DNA from: Mucilaginibacter galii
GTDB lineage: Bacteria > Bacteroidota > Bacteroidia > Sphingobacteriales > Sphingobacteriaceae
NCBI RefSeq assembly: GCF_014635825.1
Contig: NZ_BMDO01000018.1
Location: 1-44,038, forward strand
Length of the DNA: 44,038 nt
Reading direction: 5' to 3'
How positions within the stretch are numbered: the first letter of the stretch is position 1; every line of letters begins with the position of its first letter. A program made the position numbers and the translations under genes. Below the pieces are notes generated by a model, which was not told the origin of the DNA, did not search any database, and was given only the letters and a program-made list of their open reading frames with translations. Of the stretch, positions 36,722 to 44,038 are shown piece after piece.

Positions 36722-38437
36722 TTTAATCATTGAAAAATATTCGGCAATTGGGCCAAGTACCAGTGCAGGGAAATAAGACAATGCGTTTAACACCAGTATA
36801 ATTGCAAAGGTCATGAGGCCAAAGGTTACAGTATCTACACGCAATGTGCCTGCACTTTCGGGTACGTATTTCTTTTGTGCCAGCAAGCCTGCTATGGCTA
36901 TCGGTCCAAAAATTGGTAGGAACCTGCCCAATATCAATATGATACCTGTGCTTACGTTCCAAAATATGTTATTATCGCCCAGGCCTTCAAATCCCGAACC
37001 GTTGTTGGCATTAGCAGAGGTCATTTCATAAAGCATTTCGCTAAAACCATGGTAACCGGGGTTATTTAACCAGTTGGCCGGTTTAACCGCCCAGTCGGCA
37101 TTGCCATGGGCCATAAATACATAACTGGCTATAGCGGTGCCTGCCATAATTAACAGCGGACTTAGCAACGTTATAATTGCAGCAATCTTTACTTCGCGGG
37201 CCTCTACCTTGTGGCCCAAAAACTCGGGGGTACGACCTACCATTAAACCCGATATAAATACGGCTATAATGAGGTATATAAAGTAGTTAAGAATACCCAC
37301 ACCACAACCACCAAAGAATCCGTTGATCATCATGCCCAGCAGTTGCCATAAGCCCGTAAGCGGCATGGTGCTATCGTGCATACCGTTAACCGATCCGGTG
37401 GATACGATGGTAGTCAGCGTGCTCCAGTACGCGGTAGCCGTAGGGCCAAAGCGTACCTCTTTGCCTTCCATGGCGCCGGTAGCTTGTGTTATTCCCATTT
37501 TGGCAATGGCAGGGTTGCCGCCTAATTCGCTGGTTATGGTAGGAATCATGAGCATGAACATACCCACCGTCATTACACCGAATATGACCAAGCCTAATTT
37601 TTTACGTCTGATGAAAATGCCGAAAGCCAATATCATAGCCATAGGGACGATCATTTGCGATACGATCTCGACCATGTTGGTCAAATAGTTAGGGTTTTCG
37701 AGCGGGTGGGCCGAGTTGGCACCAAACCAGCCGCCACCGTTAGTACCTAAGTGTTTAATGGCAATCATTTGGGCAGCCGGTCCGCGCGATACATTTACGA
37801 TATCGCCCTGCATAGAAATAAACTGGTCTTTACCGGCGTAACTTGATGGTGTGCCGTTGAAAGTAAGTATTAGGGCTATTACGATAGATAAGGGTAATAA
37901 CAAGCGGGTAATGCTTTTTACAAAGAAATCCCAAAAGTTACCCAAATCGGTAGTGGTTTTGTCGCGGAATGCTTTAAACAAGGCCACAGCAGCTGCAATA
38001 CCTGTAGCGGCACTGGTAAACTGCAAAAACATGACGATGAAATGCTGCGTTAAATATGTAAGGCCGCTTTCGCCCGAGTAATGCTGTAAGTTACAGTTCA
38101 CCACAAAGCTAATAATGGTGTTAAAAGCCAGGTCGGCCGTCATGCCGGGGTTACCATCAGGGTTCAGGGGTAATTTATCCTGATAGATCAATACAAAAAA
38201 GCCATAAGCCAGCCATAAAATATTGATCACCATCATCGCCTTCAAAAACTGTTTCCAGTTCATCGGCTCTTTAGGGTTAATACCGGCTAATTTAAAAATG
38301 CCTCTTTCGAGCGGCTTCATAAAATCTGTCCATACGTGCTCACCGGCAAACATTTTGGCCAGGTACTTACCCAGCGGAATGGCGATGATCAGCGTAATGG
38401 CAAAAGATGCAATGATGCCTAATAGTTCAGTGTTCAT
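36719..38437 (-). CDS. kdpA: Potassium-transporting ATPase subunit A (K+ channel-like)
   Basis: A 572-residue integral membrane subunit that holds the K+ selectivity filter of KdpFABC. Four pore-loop blocks are visible: FVVNCNLQHYSGESG, HLGTNGGGWFGANSAHP, TGSVNGMHDSTMPL and TSANANNGSGFEG. About ten hydrophobic segments surround them. The length is close to that of the Escherichia coli protein. The start is 12 nt after kdpF, consistent with co-transcription. The stop codon sits at the edge of repeat element C. Confidence 0.97.
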   Translation of the reverse strand: MNTELLGIIASFAITLIIAIPLGKYLAKMFAGEHVWTDFMKPLERGIFKLAGINPKEPMNWKQFLKAMMVINILWLAYGFFVLIYQDKLPLNPDGNPGMTADLAFNTIISFVVNCNLQHYSGESGLTYLTQHFIVMFLQFTSAATGIAAAVALFKAFRDKTTTDLGNFWDFFVKSITRLLLPLSIVIALILTFNGTPSSYAGKDQFISMQGDIVNVSRGPAAQMIAIKHLGTNGGGWFGANSAHPLENPNYLTNMVEIVSQMIVPMAMILAFGIFIRRKKLGLVIFGVMTVGMFMLMIPTITSELGGNPAIAKMGITQATGAMEGKEVRFGPTATAYWSTLTTIVSTGSVNGMHDSTMPLTGLWQLLGMMINGFFGGCGVGILNYFIYLIIAVFISGLMVGRTPEFLGHKVEAREVKIAAIITLLSPLLIMAGTAIASYVFMAHGNADWAVKPANWLNNPGYHGFSEMLYEMTSANANNGSGFEGLGDNNIFWNVSTGIILILGRFLPIFGPIAIAGLLAQKKYVPESAGTLRVDTVTFGLMTFAIILVLNALSYFPALVLGPIAEYFSMIK

Positions 38438-38449
38438 TGTTTGAGAAGG

Positions 38450-38527
38450 TTAAAATTTTTCGGGTTTAAGCAGTACATACACCATGTATGCAAAAACTGC
38501 CAGAGAGATGATAAATAGCGCTAACAT
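38450..38527 (-). CDS. kdpF: KdpF small subunit of the K+-transporting ATPase
   Basis: A 25-residue hydrophobic peptide (MLALFIISLAVFAYMVYVLL, then KPEKF). It has the single span and the VYxLLKPEKF end that are hallmarks of KdpF, the lipid-like stabiliser of the pump. It lies directly upstream of kdpA by 12 nt. It is too short for routine gene calling, but sequence and position are both convincing. Confidence 0.9.
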   Translation of the reverse strand: MLALFIISLAVFAYMVYVLLKPEKF

Positions 38528-38532
38528 AGTTT

Positions 38533-38616
38533 TTAGATTTTTTCGAACCAGTCGATGGTTTTAAAGATGAGCCAGCAGAGCAAAAGCAAAGCGGCAAAAA
38601 GCATAAGGGTAAGCAT
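38533..38616 (-). CDS. Second small membrane peptide ahead of kdpF
   Basis: A 27-residue frame (MLTLMLFAALLLLCWLIFKT, then IDWFEKI) with one hydrophobic segment of about 18 residues and an amphipathic, charged tail. It ends 5 nt before the kdpF start and is the first gene of the kdp run. It is not KdpF, since the KPxKF end is absent and the real KdpF follows. It could be an extra accessory subunit of the pump or a leader peptide. Coding status rests on the frame, its location and its plausible membrane topology. Confidence 0.6.
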   Translation of the reverse strand: MLTLMLFAALLLLCWLIFKTIDWFEKI

Positions 38617-38637
38617 AGTATTTGTTTTTAACCCTAT

Positions 38638-38654
38638 TGCCAATTTGGATGCCG
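38638..38654 (-). promoter_or_regulatory. Weak sigma-54-like promoter candidate for kdp
   Basis: On the minus strand the segment reads CGGCATCCAAATTGGCA, resembling TGGCAC-N5-TTGC. The spacing between GG and GC is one base too long and the -12 box is TTGGC in place of TTGC. It lies 21 nt from the first start codon and fits a sigma-54 activator at the other end of the gap, but the match is imperfect. Confidence 0.25.
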
Positions 38655-38898
38655 TTCTTGGTTATTTGTTGTTAAATATTTGATAATTAACTGGTTGTGT
38701 ATATTTTATTTTTTTGTAGAATTGAAAACCCTTCCATTTTGGTAGGGTTGGTTTCCATTTTGGAAAGGGGAGGTGTGCTGATTGGACTTATTTAGCTCTA
38801 ATGGTCTTACTCACCTGCAATGGCCGCAACCGCTTTACTTATTTCATGATGAAAACACCGATAACCAAGCTGCTTCCGCTATGCTAATTGCTTTTTTA

Positions 38899-39061
38899 TA
38901 ATTCCCTCCTTAGGGAGGTGTGCGGCTGGAAGGTGTTATGGGAGGGAGGGGTTTAATACGCTTGCATAGTGAAAAGCTTTATTAAACCCTTCATGAGTTT
39001 GACAAGTATTGTTGGTGAACCGCTTCATTAAACCCCTCCCTGCCCTCCCGAGGGAGGGAAT
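38899..39061. repeat. Inverted-repeat element D
   Basis: The left arm (about 38899-38957) contains TCCCTCCTTAGGGAGG and GGGAGGGAGGGGTTTAAT. The right arm (about 39027-39061) is roughly its reverse complement, ATTAAACCCCTCCCTG then CCCTCCCGAGGGAGGGAAT. The nested hairpins recall elements A-C, but the element sits upstream of the operon and not between its genes. Confidence 0.6.
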
Positions 39062-39121
39062 GAAATACGCATTAACACAAAAATCTTTACTAAGTAACGC
39101 TACCGTTCAGAAGAAGTGAGG

Positions 39122-39157
39122 GCCCGTCGGCGCACCCGGCCGGGTGCGCCGACGGGC
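39122..39157. repeat. 36-bp perfect GC-rich palindrome
   Basis: GCCCGTCGGCGCACCCGG is followed immediately by its exact reverse complement with no spacer. Base composition is far above the surroundings in GC. It directly precedes copy 2 of the interspersed repeat. No adjacent T-run makes it a terminator. Confidence 0.9.
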
Positions 39158-39185
39158 AAAGGCAGGGATTGCGCTGGATAGGCCT

Positions 39186-39324
39186 TTTGGTTACTTTGTG
39201 GCTATGACAGAGTAACAGCCGTTGCGGCAATTGAGTAGACGAAATTTGTTTATTAGCACAAAACAAGGTTCAAAACGTACTAACCTCCCGAACAGGATTT
39301 CTCACCATCTAAAGGAAATAACAA
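39186..39324. repeat. Interspersed intergenic repeat, copy 2
   Basis: It aligns with 346-489 in the same orientation (TTACTTT, TGCGGCAA, AGACGAAA, AGCACAAAACAA, GTTCAAAACG, CGAACAGGATTTCTCAC). It ends 20 nt from the stop codon of the NtrC-type regulator, much as copy 1 ends near the galU terminator. Confidence 0.65.
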
Positions 39325-39344
39325 TGGAAGCCGCAAAGGGACGA

Positions 39345-40676
39345 TTAACCTAACTTATACTCATCTAACTTCCTATACAACGTAGTTAATCCAATGCCCA
39401 ACAACCGGGCAGTTTCGGTTTTGTTGCCACGGGTGTGGGATAGTACCTTTTGAATATGCTGGCGCTCTACCGTTTCCAGGTCTAAAGCGTTGGTATTTGT
39501 GCTAACGTAGTTAAATTCGGGCGGGAGCAGGTCGGGGGTAAGGGTGTCATCGTCGGCCAAGATCACGATGCGTTCCATTACGTTCTTTAGTTCGCGGATG
39601 TTACCTTTCCATTGGTGCTGGTTGAGCAGCCGTATAAAATCGGGCGTTAGTTTCATTGGGCGCCTGCCTGCCTTGGTGGCAAATTGATCTAAATAATACT
39701 GTGCCAGTGCTTCAATATCGCCTTTACGCTCATTTAACGAAGGCAGGCTGATAGTAAATACCGATAAACGGTAAAACAGATCTAACCGGAAGCGGCCAGC
39801 CTCGGCTTCTTTCTGCAAGTCGCGGTTGGTGGCGGCCAGGATACGCAGGTTTACCTTGGTGGTTTGTGTGTCGCCCACCTTGATGAAAGTTTTACTTTCC
39901 AAAACGCGCAGCAATTTGGCTTGCAGTTCCATGCTTACCTCACCAATTTCATCTAAAAATACGGTGCCGTGCTGCGCTTCTTCCAAAAGGCCTTTCTTGT
40001 CTTTCACCGCACCGGTGAAAGCTCCGGCTTTGTAGCCGAAGAGTTCGCTTTCCAATAATTCTGCCGTAAAACTGCTGCAATTAATAGCCACAAAGGGCAT
40101 CAACCTGCGCTGGCTTTCATAGTGGATAGCAGAGGCAAATACTTCTTTGCCTGTACCTGTTTCGCCCAGGAGCAAAACGGTGGTATCGGTAGCGGCTACT
40201 TTGCGGGCAAGGCTTACTGCATCGGTAACCGGCTTGGAAGTGCCAATGATCTGCGCAAAGCTGTATTTGTTCTGCACTTTCTTCTCCAGGTCATAAACGC
40301 GTTTTTGTAGTTGAGCCTTATCAACTGCCTGGTATATTAAGGGGATAATCTTATCGTTATCGTCGCCTTTGGTAATATAATTAAAGGCACCGTTTTGCAT
40401 AGCTTTCACGCCATCGGCAATGGTGCCGTAGGCAGTTAAATTAATTACCTCTACATAAGGCTTCTTAGCTTTAATGTCTTTAACCAGCTCTATGCCGTTA
40501 ACATCGGGGAGTTTGACGTCGCTTAGTACCACCAGCACATCCTCCTGCATAAGTAGCTTTATACCTTCTTTTCCGGTAGCAGCCTGGTGCACCTGAAATC
40601 CTTCCAGTTCTATAATGCGCGAAAGCAAACCGCTTAATTTTTTTTCATCGTCAATTATTAAAATGGAAGTAGTCAT
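39345..40676 (-). CDS. NtrC-type sigma-54-dependent response regulator (kdp-linked)
   Basis: A 443-residue response regulator. The receiver domain is at about 1-120 with Asp53 in LSDVKLPD; the conserved Lys appears as ITKGD, not the usual TKP. An AAA+ domain at about 140-375 has Walker A GETGTGKE (171-178), the sigma-54 contact loop GAFTGA (218-223) and Walker B VFLDEIGE (239-246). A Fis-type HTH occupies the last 45 residues (NKTETARLLGIGLTTLYRKL). It activates sigma-54 promoters when phosphorylated. No KdpE-type regulator is present, so this is the likely partner of the kdp histidine kinase. It lies on the same strand upstream of the kdp run. A TACCTTTG box precedes its start. Confidence 0.93.
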   Translation of the reverse strand: MTTSILIIDDEKKLSGLLSRIIELEGFQVHQAATGKEGIKLLMQEDVLVVLSDVKLPDVNGIELVKDIKAKKPYVEVINLTAYGTIADGVKAMQNGAFNYITKGDDNDKIIPLIYQAVDKAQLQKRVYDLEKKVQNKYSFAQIIGTSKPVTDAVSLARKVAATDTTVLLLGETGTGKEVFASAIHYESQRRLMPFVAINCSSFTAELLESELFGYKAGAFTGAVKDKKGLLEEAQHGTVFLDEIGEVSMELQAKLLRVLESKTFIKVGDTQTTKVNLRILAATNRDLQKEAEAGRFRLDLFYRLSVFTISLPSLNERKGDIEALAQYYLDQFATKAGRRPMKLTPDFIRLLNQHQWKGNIRELKNVMERIVILADDDTLTPDLLPPEFNYVSTNTNALDLETVERQHIQKVLSHTRGNKTETARLLGIGLTTLYRKLDEYKLG

Positions 40677-40699
40677 ACTGGTTTGAGGATAAAACGCTG

Positions 40700-40707
40700 C
40701 AAAGGTA
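40700..40707 (-). promoter_or_regulatory. Putative -7 box for the NtrC-type regulator
   Basis: The minus strand reads TACCTTTGC, fitting TAnnTTTG, and lies 23 nt upstream of the ATG at 40676. No clear -33 TTG was found. Confidence 0.5.
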
Positions 40708-40903
40708 ATTTATAATTGTATTTACGCTTATAGCCGGTGATGTATATATTGAAGTATGACCGGTGGAAGCAAAAAAACATCAGGATATGATATAAAGATA
40801 CCATTAAGTTGAGGTCATATCACTTATTATTGTATATCAATTAGTAAACAGTTCTTACCTGTTACCTTATTCTATCTTAGTCTTCATTGCTACTGCTTTA
40901 CCT

Positions 40904-43798
40904 ATGTTAACACCATACCTACGAACAATATTTATTGGTTTACTTGTGCTTGTTGCATTCAAAGTTTCTGCGCAAACCAAGGTGCCACCACGCGAGCATT
41001 TACTCATGGATTTTGGCTGGCGTTTTGCCTTTGGTCATCCGTTTGATACGAATAAGGATTTTGGTAATGCCACTGGCTACTTTTCTTACCTGGCTAAAAC
41101 CGGTTATGGCGACGGTGCCGCCGCTGCCGACTTCGACGACCGTTCGTGGCGCAAGCTAAACCTGCCCCACGACTGGGCCGTTGAGCAACCATTTAGCGAA
41201 AAGGCCAGTTATAGCCACGGCTTTAAAGCCATAGGCCGCAATTTCCCTGATGCCAGTATAGGCTGGTACCGCAAAACATTCACCATACCGGCTTCAGACG
41301 AGGGCCGGCAAATCAGTGTAGCTTTTGATGGCGTGTACCGTAATGCCATAGTTTGGATTAACGGGCATTATTTGGGCACCAATGCCAGCGGCTACCTTGG
41401 TTTTGAATATAACATCAGCAGTTACCTTAACTATGGCGGCGAAAATGTGATCGCCGTACGCGCCGATGCTACTATGGAAGAAGGTTGGTTTTACGAAGGT
41501 GCAGGCATATACCGCCATGTATGGCTCAACAAAACCAATTTACTGCATGTGGCCACGGAGGGCACATTTGTAACTGCAACGGTTAGGCCCGGTGTGGCTG
41601 TTGTAAAAATTAAGGCTGATGTTATCAATGAGGGTAATGCCCGGCAATCGATTATCATTAAACAAACCGTTGTTAATGCTGAGGGTAAAGCAGTGGCCAG
41701 CAGTACGGGTAAGTCCGTATATTTATCATCACTCCAAAACAAGGAAGTTGCAGATTCAATTGTTATTCCTAACCCTCAACTATGGTCTATTGAAAAACCC
41801 TATCTATATAAGGTATTAACGGAAGTGAGCAGCGGCGGAATTATTGAGGATAAATATGAAACTACGTTCGGCATTCGCACCATAAGGTTCGATGCTAACG
41901 AGGGGTTCTTTTTAAATGGTAAGCACATCAAAATAAAAGGCACCAATAACCACCAGGATCACGCGGGAGTAGGCTCGGCCATGCCCGATGCTTTGCAGGA
42001 TTTCAGGATTAAAGCGCTAAAATCTATGGGTGCCAACGCTTACCGCTGCTCTCACAACCCGCCCACGCCGGAGTTATTAGAGGCTTGCGATCGCTTAGGA
42101 ATGTTGGTTATTGACGAAAACCGCTTAATGGGCACAGCCTCAACCGAGTTGGGCGATATGAAACGCCTCATGATGCGCGACAGGAACCATCCGAGTGTAA
42201 TAAGCTGGTCGATAGGTAACGAAGAGTGGGGGATAGAGGGCAACATAACCGGTGCACGTATTGCGGCCACTATGCAGCAGTATGTAAAAAGCCTCGATAC
42301 AACCCGTTTTGTTACTGCGGCTGTGAGTGGGGGCTGGGGTAATGGCATATCAACCACTATTGATGTTATGGGGTACAATTACATAACCCACGGCAGCACC
42401 GATGAGCAACATCACAAGTTTCCGTCACAGCGGAGCTGGGGCACCGAAGAAGGATCTACCCATGCATCGCGAGGTATATATTTTACCGATAAAGCTAAAC
42501 AACAAATTGCAGCGTACGACCGCCGGCCTAACCAGGATTTTGTAAGCATAGAAGACGGCTGGAAACACTATGCCCAACGCCCATACTTAGCCGGTATGTT
42601 TATATGGACGGGTTTCGATTATAGAGGCGAACCCACGCCTTACCAATGGCCCTCCACGGGTTCGTACTTTGGCATGCTCGATCAGTGCGGTTTTCCAAAA
42701 GATAATGTATACTATCTGCGTTCCTGGTGGACATACTTACCCACGCTACACCTTTTACCTCACTGGAATTGGATGGGTAAAGAAGGACAAATGATACCGG
42801 TTTGGGCCTATAGTAATTGCACCGAGGTAGAACTCTTCTTAAATAAGAGAAGTCTGGGCAAAAAGTCCATGCCGGTGAACGGTCACTTAGAGTGGCAGGT
42901 AGCCTATCAACCGGGGCAACTGGAAGCCGTAGGCTATAGAGATGGTAAAATATTTCTTCGTGATGTTGTAAAATCTACAGGTAGTGCAACACAGGTTGAT
43001 TTGCAAAGTGATAAAACATCGTTGATTGCAAATAATCGGGATGTAGCTATACTTACTGTAGATGTAAAAGATAAAAATAAGCTGCATGTTCCTGATGCTG
43101 ATAACGAAGTGCGTTTCTCTGTAACCGGTCCGGGTAAGATCATAGGCGTAGGTAACGGCGATCCTACCAGTCATGAGCCTGATCAGTATATCGAAACTAT
43201 CCGTACAGCCAGTATCAATAATTTGCGCGAACGTAACATTGAAAGTATAGATATTCCTGCTGCAACTATAGCTGCATATCCTGAAACAGATTTTAGTCCC
43301 GCGTTTCAACAGGACAGGAACAAAGAGTTTGCCGCCAGCGTGAAAGCTCTTGCCTACCGCGGAAGTTTTGAATTGCCGCAAAATTTAGATCAGGCCACTA
43401 TCCGGTTTTTTTACAGAAGCATTGGCAAGCAGCAAACCATATATATTAATGGTAAACAAATTACTGCTAATACAGCCTATAGCAAAAAAGGGAACACGTT
43501 CGTATTAGATAAGACGGTAATTAAGCCTGGAAAAAACACGATCACTATTATAGCAGTGCCATTAACCAAGCAAAATAGTTGGGACATTATTAACATGGAT
43601 CCGGGTTTGATACAGTTAGTCAACCCCGCACCGGTATGGAAACGTAAATTGTTCAGCGGTTTGGCACAAGTAATAGTACAATCCACCGGCACCAGTGGAG
43701 ATATCATCTTTACCGCTGCTGCAAATGGTTTAAAATCCAAGTCTTTCATTATAAAATCAGCACCGCCGAAGCTTCTGCGTGCTCATGTTGAGGAATAG
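40904..43798 (+). CDS. Secreted glycoside hydrolase family 2 (beta-galactosidase-like)
   Basis: A 964-residue exported GH2 enzyme. It has a signal peptide to about residue 24 (FKVSAQT), a sugar-binding jelly roll at about 30-215 (NLPHDWAVEQPF, GWYRKTF, VWINGHYLG), an immunoglobulin-like domain at about 220-325 and a TIM barrel at about 330-625. The acid/base is Glu440 in SWSIGNEEW, and the probable nucleophile is Glu515 in WGTEEGST. WTGFDYRGEPTPYQWPS closes the barrel, as in GH2 proteins with a DUF4982 domain. Beta-sandwich domains follow, including a C-terminal one with KQQTIYINGKQI. The enzyme removes terminal beta-galactose or related sugars in the periplasm or outside. It appears to be a single-gene unit divergent from the regulator. 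Confidence 0.9.
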   Translation: MLTPYLRTIFIGLLVLVAFKVSAQTKVPPREHLLMDFGWRFAFGHPFDTNKDFGNATGYFSYLAKTGYGDGAAAADFDDRSWRKLNLPHDWAVEQPFSEKASYSHGFKAIGRNFPDASIGWYRKTFTIPASDEGRQISVAFDGVYRNAIVWINGHYLGTNASGYLGFEYNISSYLNYGGENVIAVRADATMEEGWFYEGAGIYRHVWLNKTNLLHVATEGTFVTATVRPGVAVVKIKADVINEGNARQSIIIKQTVVNAEGKAVASSTGKSVYLSSLQNKEVADSIVIPNPQLWSIEKPYLYKVLTEVSSGGIIEDKYETTFGIRTIRFDANEGFFLNGKHIKIKGTNNHQDHAGVGSAMPDALQDFRIKALKSMGANAYRCSHNPPTPELLEACDRLGMLVIDENRLMGTASTELGDMKRLMMRDRNHPSVISWSIGNEEWGIEGNITGARIAATMQQYVKSLDTTRFVTAAVSGGWGNGISTTIDVMGYNYITHGSTDEQHHKFPSQRSWGTEEGSTHASRGIYFTDKAKQQIAAYDRRPNQDFVSIEDGWKHYAQRPYLAGMFIWTGFDYRGEPTPYQWPSTGSYFGMLDQCGFPKDNVYYLRSWWTYLPTLHLLPHWNWMGKEGQMIPVWAYSNCTEVELFLNKRSLGKKSMPVNGHLEWQVAYQPGQLEAVGYRDGKIFLRDVVKSTGSATQVDLQSDKTSLIANNRDVAILTVDVKDKNKLHVPDADNEVRFSVTGPGKIIGVGNGDPTSHEPDQYIETIRTASINNLRERNIESIDIPAATIAAYPETDFSPAFQQDRNKEFAASVKALAYRGSFELPQNLDQATIRFFYRSIGKQQTIYINGKQITANTAYSKKGNTFVLDKTVIKPGKNTITIIAVPLTKQNSWDIINMDPGLIQLVNPAPVWKRKLFSGLAQVIVQSTGTSGDIIFTAAANGLKSKSFIIKSAPPKLLRAHVEE

Positions 43799-43980
43799 GA
43801 GGACGTTATTGAGGGGTGGATATGCAAATTTTCATTACTAATTGAAGTTGTTGCAGATGCTTTAAAGTTTTAAATGCTCTTCACGAGCAGATTCGTCTCA
43901 AGAGACAGTAACTTCATTAAAACAATTCTCCTTGACAATAAGGCAGTTGCGTTGCCGTAAACAGAAAATCGCATAAGATG

Positions 43981-44011
43981 TTTGCGAGGGCAAAAAATAA
44001 ACCTACTTTTG
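43981..44011 (+). promoter_or_regulatory. Bacteroidota promoter reading out of the window
   Basis: TTTG at 43981-43984 and TACTTTTG at 44004-44011 are 19 nt apart, matching the -33/-7 pair TTTG and TAnnTTTG. The gene it drives lies beyond the right edge. Nothing else was recognised in 43799-43980. Confidence 0.6.
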
Positions 44012-44038
44012 CACTCCCAAATCGAAGGAAAAGGGGTA

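Larger units (their letters stand above)
38617..39344. other. Repeat-rich kdp upstream region
   Basis: 728 nt between the kdp run and its NtrC-type regulator, with no credible gene. It holds hairpins with the GGTAGGGTT and AAAGGGGAGG words (38727-38775). An inverted-repeat element at about 38899-39061 has arms GGGAGGGAGGGGTTTAAT and ATTAAACCCCTCCC. A 36-bp perfect palindrome and copy 2 of the interspersed repeat follow. A weak sigma-54-like match sits next to the first small ORF. The kdp promoter must lie here. Confidence 0.6.

Noticed and set aside
1..44038. tRNA, rRNA or riboswitch genes
   Set aside because: No cloverleaf, rRNA-like or known aptamer sequence was recognised by eye; a covariance-model scan could not be run.

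Overview
The window comes from a Bacteroidota chromosome, most likely a Mucilaginibacter-like member of the Sphingobacteriaceae. The signs are SusC/SusD pairs, a hybrid two-component regulator, TAnnTTTG-type promoter boxes, a Bacteroidota-style kdp locus (split KdpD, NtrC-type regulator, outer-membrane porin) and GC-rich interspersed repeats. Every assignment rests on reading the sequence; no database search was run.

Layout. 1-545: the tail of an IS3-like transposase followed by intergenic repeats and a terminator. 546-2418 (minus): a GHMP sugar kinase resembling glucuronokinase, followed 1 nt later by galU. 2583-2735 (minus): a tiny Cys-rich protein. 2810-7854 (plus): a CE2-like esterase, a terminator, a small membrane protein and a SWIM/SNF2 helicase. 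8076-29334 (plus): a polysaccharide utilisation locus (PUL). It opens with a 1476-residue hybrid two-component system, followed by FAS1 lipoprotein, SusC, SusD, FAS1 lipoprotein, FAS1 lipoprotein, SusC, SusD and a family 1 pectate lyase, and it ends at a strong hairpin terminator. 29536-40676 (minus): a K+ uptake (Kdp) locus. In transcription order it holds an NtrC-type regulator, a roughly 730-bp repeat-rich gap, a 27-residue membrane peptide, kdpF, kdpA, kdpB, kdpC, a porin gene with an in-frame stop, a KdpD sensor module and a separate histidine kinase. 40904-43798 (plus): a secreted GH2 glycosidase. The window closes in the promoter of a gene that lies outside it.

How the genes fit together. 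In the PUL, the hybrid regulator senses a breakdown product in the periplasm and probably activates the downstream operon. The pectate lyase cuts homogalacturonan, and two SusC/D pairs import the oligosaccharides. Fasciclin-domain lipoproteins, two of them ending in a beta-sandwich, sit where SusE/F-type glycan-binding proteins normally sit. The CE2-like esterase, the glucuronokinase-like kinase and the GH2 enzyme could supply deacetylation, uronic acid salvage and galactoside removal, but that link is inferred from proximity only.

The most unusual points are: three FAS1 lipoproteins within one double-SusCD pectin locus; nested inverted-repeat elements in successive kdp intergenic gaps, each abutting the stop codon of the upstream gene; a stop codon just after the signal peptide of the kdp porin; a second tiny membrane ORF ahead of kdpF; and a 36-bp perfect GC-rich palindrome.
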